Shown: positions 62,387-64,000 of the stretch, piece after piece
Numbering within the stretch: position 1 is the first letter of the stretch
Layout: the number at the start of each line of letters is the position of its first letter
NCBI GenBank assembly: GCA_029641185.1
Contig: JAPWGK010000019.1
Location: 248,001 to 312,000 of the forward strand
DNA length: 64,000 bases
Direction of reading: 5' to 3'
DNA from: Pseudofabraea citricarpa
Lineage: Eukaryota; Ascomycota; Leotiomycetes; Helotiales; Dermateaceae
Translations under genes and position numbers: made by a program
The notes under the pieces: generated by a model
Databases searched by the model: none
What the model saw: the letters and a program-made list of their open reading frames with translations, nothing else
Told to the model about the DNA's origin: nothing

Positions 62387-63731
62387 ATGGCACGCCAGAA
62401 AGCGACTCCAATAAAGCGACAGCCCTCCTCTGAATACACAGCTGGGACACCCAAGGGCTTTGGGCCGGAGAAGATCAACGGCAACAGCAATGGCACGACC
62501 AATGGGCATATTGATGGTTCAGTTACCAAGGCACTTTCGGTGCCCAAGGAAGCTGGCGCCCTACAGTTCTTTATTGCAGTCGGAGGAATTTATGGGTCCT
62601 TGTAAGTCGCAAATTCCACAGGTGTACATGCATGTATGCACTTGATCGCAAGACTAATATTACAACAGCTTGACATGGGCACTTCTCCAAGAGCGATTGA
62701 CTACGACGCCCTACGGCTCAGAAACCTCTCCCGAGCTCTTCAAGTTTCCTGTATTTCTCAACACGGTGCAGTCTATCTTCGCAGCCGTGAGTGGCTATCT
62801 ATACTTACGCTTCGATACACCCCGCGGTCAATCGCCTCCTGCGATCTTTCCGACTCGCCGAATTCTTGTGCCTCTGCTGCTCGTAGCAATCACTTCGTCA
62901 CTGGCGTCGCCCTTTGGTTATGCATCGCTCGCTCACATCGACTACATCACCTTCATCCTCGCGAAATCCTGCAAGCTGCTGCCGGTCATGTTCCTGCACA
63001 TCACGCTGTTCCAGCGCCGGTACCCGCTATACAAATACCTGGTGGTGCTGGCCGTGACGTCGGGCGTGGCCGTCTTCACGCTGCACGCTGGTTCGCACTC
63101 CAAGAAGCCGTCCAAGGCGGCCATCAACCCGGACCGCAACAGCTCGTGGGGCCTTCTGCTTCTCGGAGTCAACCTGCTCTTCGACGGCCTAACCAACACT
63201 ACGCAGGACTATATCTTCTCCACCTTCCAGCCCTACAAGGGGCCGCAGATGATGTGCGCGAACAACATCATGTCGACGCTCCTGACCTTTTCGTACCTGG
63301 CCCTGTCGCCGTACCTCGTGCACACGGGTCTGGGGTCGTATCTCGGCATGGACCTGTCGTCGTCGGCGTCGTCAGGCGAGTTCGCGGCCGCGCTGTCCTT
63401 CATGTCGCGCCACCCGTCCGTCTGGTACGACGTGCTGGGCTTCTCCATGTGCGGCGCCGTCGGCCAGGTCTTCATCTTCTACACCCTGTCGACCTTCTCG
63501 TCCCTGCTGCTCGTGACCATCACCGTCACGCGGAAGATGCTCACTATGATCCTGAGCGTCATCTGGTTCGGCCACACGCTCGGGGGCAAGCAGTGGCTCG
63601 GTGTCGGCTTGGTCTTTGGGGGTGTAGGTGCCGAGGGCGTCATTACTCGACGCGAGAAGGCGGCGAAGGACGAGGCGAAGAAAGCTGCAGGACGTGGTGG
63701 TGCTGCTGGTGAGCGCAAGAAGGAATTATAG
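62387..63731 (+). CDS. HUT1: ER nucleotide-sugar transporter, Hut1/SLC35B1 type
   Basis: A multi-span carrier of the ER membrane, described in the family as a UDP-galactose transporter homologue; SLC35B1 has also been reported to carry ATP/ADP. Exons 62387-62601 and 62669-63731 give 425 residues with about ten hydrophobic segments. After a hydrophilic 60-residue N-terminus come LQFFIAVGGIYGSFLTWALL, then QERLTTTPYG, typical of Hut1. Further family blocks are KSCKLLPVMFLHITLFQRRYP, NLLFDGLTNTTQDYIF and TVTRKMLTMILSVIWFGH. The C-terminus is Lys/Ala-rich and ends KKEL, a KKxx dilysine signal for ER retrieval. The latter half has much higher GC at third positions than the rest of the window. Confidence 0.93.
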
Positions 63732-64000
63732 AAACCTGTTTTTCTATTCTGGTCCAGGTCTGAGCCTAGACTGCTGTTTTTGATGCGCTTTTTCGTCTTG
63801 TTGTTTGTTATTTGAAGATCCACATGCACGCATAGCGGAAGTGCTAGTTCTCTGCAGGTCCTGTTTGCATTTTCCCAAGGCGTTACAAGGCTGGGTATCT
63901 AACTAAGGTAGATCTTACAATATTTGCATAGAATGGAAAGAAGGGGAGGACGACGTCCCATCCCTCCCTCCATGTTTTGGTTCATCTCGTTGCGAAGGAG
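63732..64000. other. 3' flank of the transporter gene
   Basis: No coding sequence recognised before the window ends. Confidence 0.55.

Noticed and set aside
62636..63712. 358-codon plus-strand frame overlapping the transporter
   Set aside because: Shadow of the GC-rich Hut1-type exon in another phase; the translation is Arg/His/Pro-rich without domains, while the other frame has clear membrane segments.

Overview
The window is nuclear DNA of a filamentous ascomycete (Pezizomycotina). The evidence is short spliceosomal introns (mostly about 45-70 nt) with CTAAC/CTGAC-like branch sites, a fungal Zn2Cys6 regulator, a class II cAMP phosphodiesterase, Ssh4- and Hut1-type genes, and AT-rich islands with C-to-T decay typical of repeat-induced point mutation (RIP). 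Gene content suggests Leotiomycetes, but this is only an impression. All gene models were spliced by hand and each closes in frame. There are no rRNA, CRISPR or convincing tRNA genes.

Layout. 1-11446: an unusually long stretch with no recognisable gene, full of microsatellites, ending in the promoter of a 564-residue Zn2Cys6 transcription factor (11447-13416). 14445-18131: a UCH37/UCHL5-type deubiquitinase and an Ssh4/Ear1-like SPRY protein with PPxY motifs (an Rsp5-adaptor type), so two ubiquitin-system genes side by side. 18857-20026: a minisatellite of 18 copies of a 17-nt core. 20090-22052: a broken SNF2-type helicase. 22053-23480: AT-rich DNA with a copia protease remnant. 23825-32581: an accessory island with three lineage-type orphan genes carrying repeats, surrounding an intact PDE1-type cAMP phosphodiesterase (26703-28372, minus).

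33309-52071 (minus) is dominated by one giant three-exon gene for a predicted secreted 6167-residue Ser/Thr/Gly-rich adhesin- or mucin-like surface protein. It has a signal peptide, a small N-terminal domain, three families of tandem repeats and two copies of an 18-cysteine module. It is the most striking item in the window.

54265-63731 is conserved housekeeping sequence related to membrane traffic and RNA: a protein with FGDF/WGDF clathrin-adaptor-type motifs (minus), a TBC-domain Rab GAP (TBC1D5/Gyp6 type), a three-KH-domain RNA-binding protein, and a Hut1-type ER nucleotide-sugar transporter with a C-terminal KKxx signal.

Four of 27 modelled introns appear to be GC-AG, far above the usual share of about one percent.
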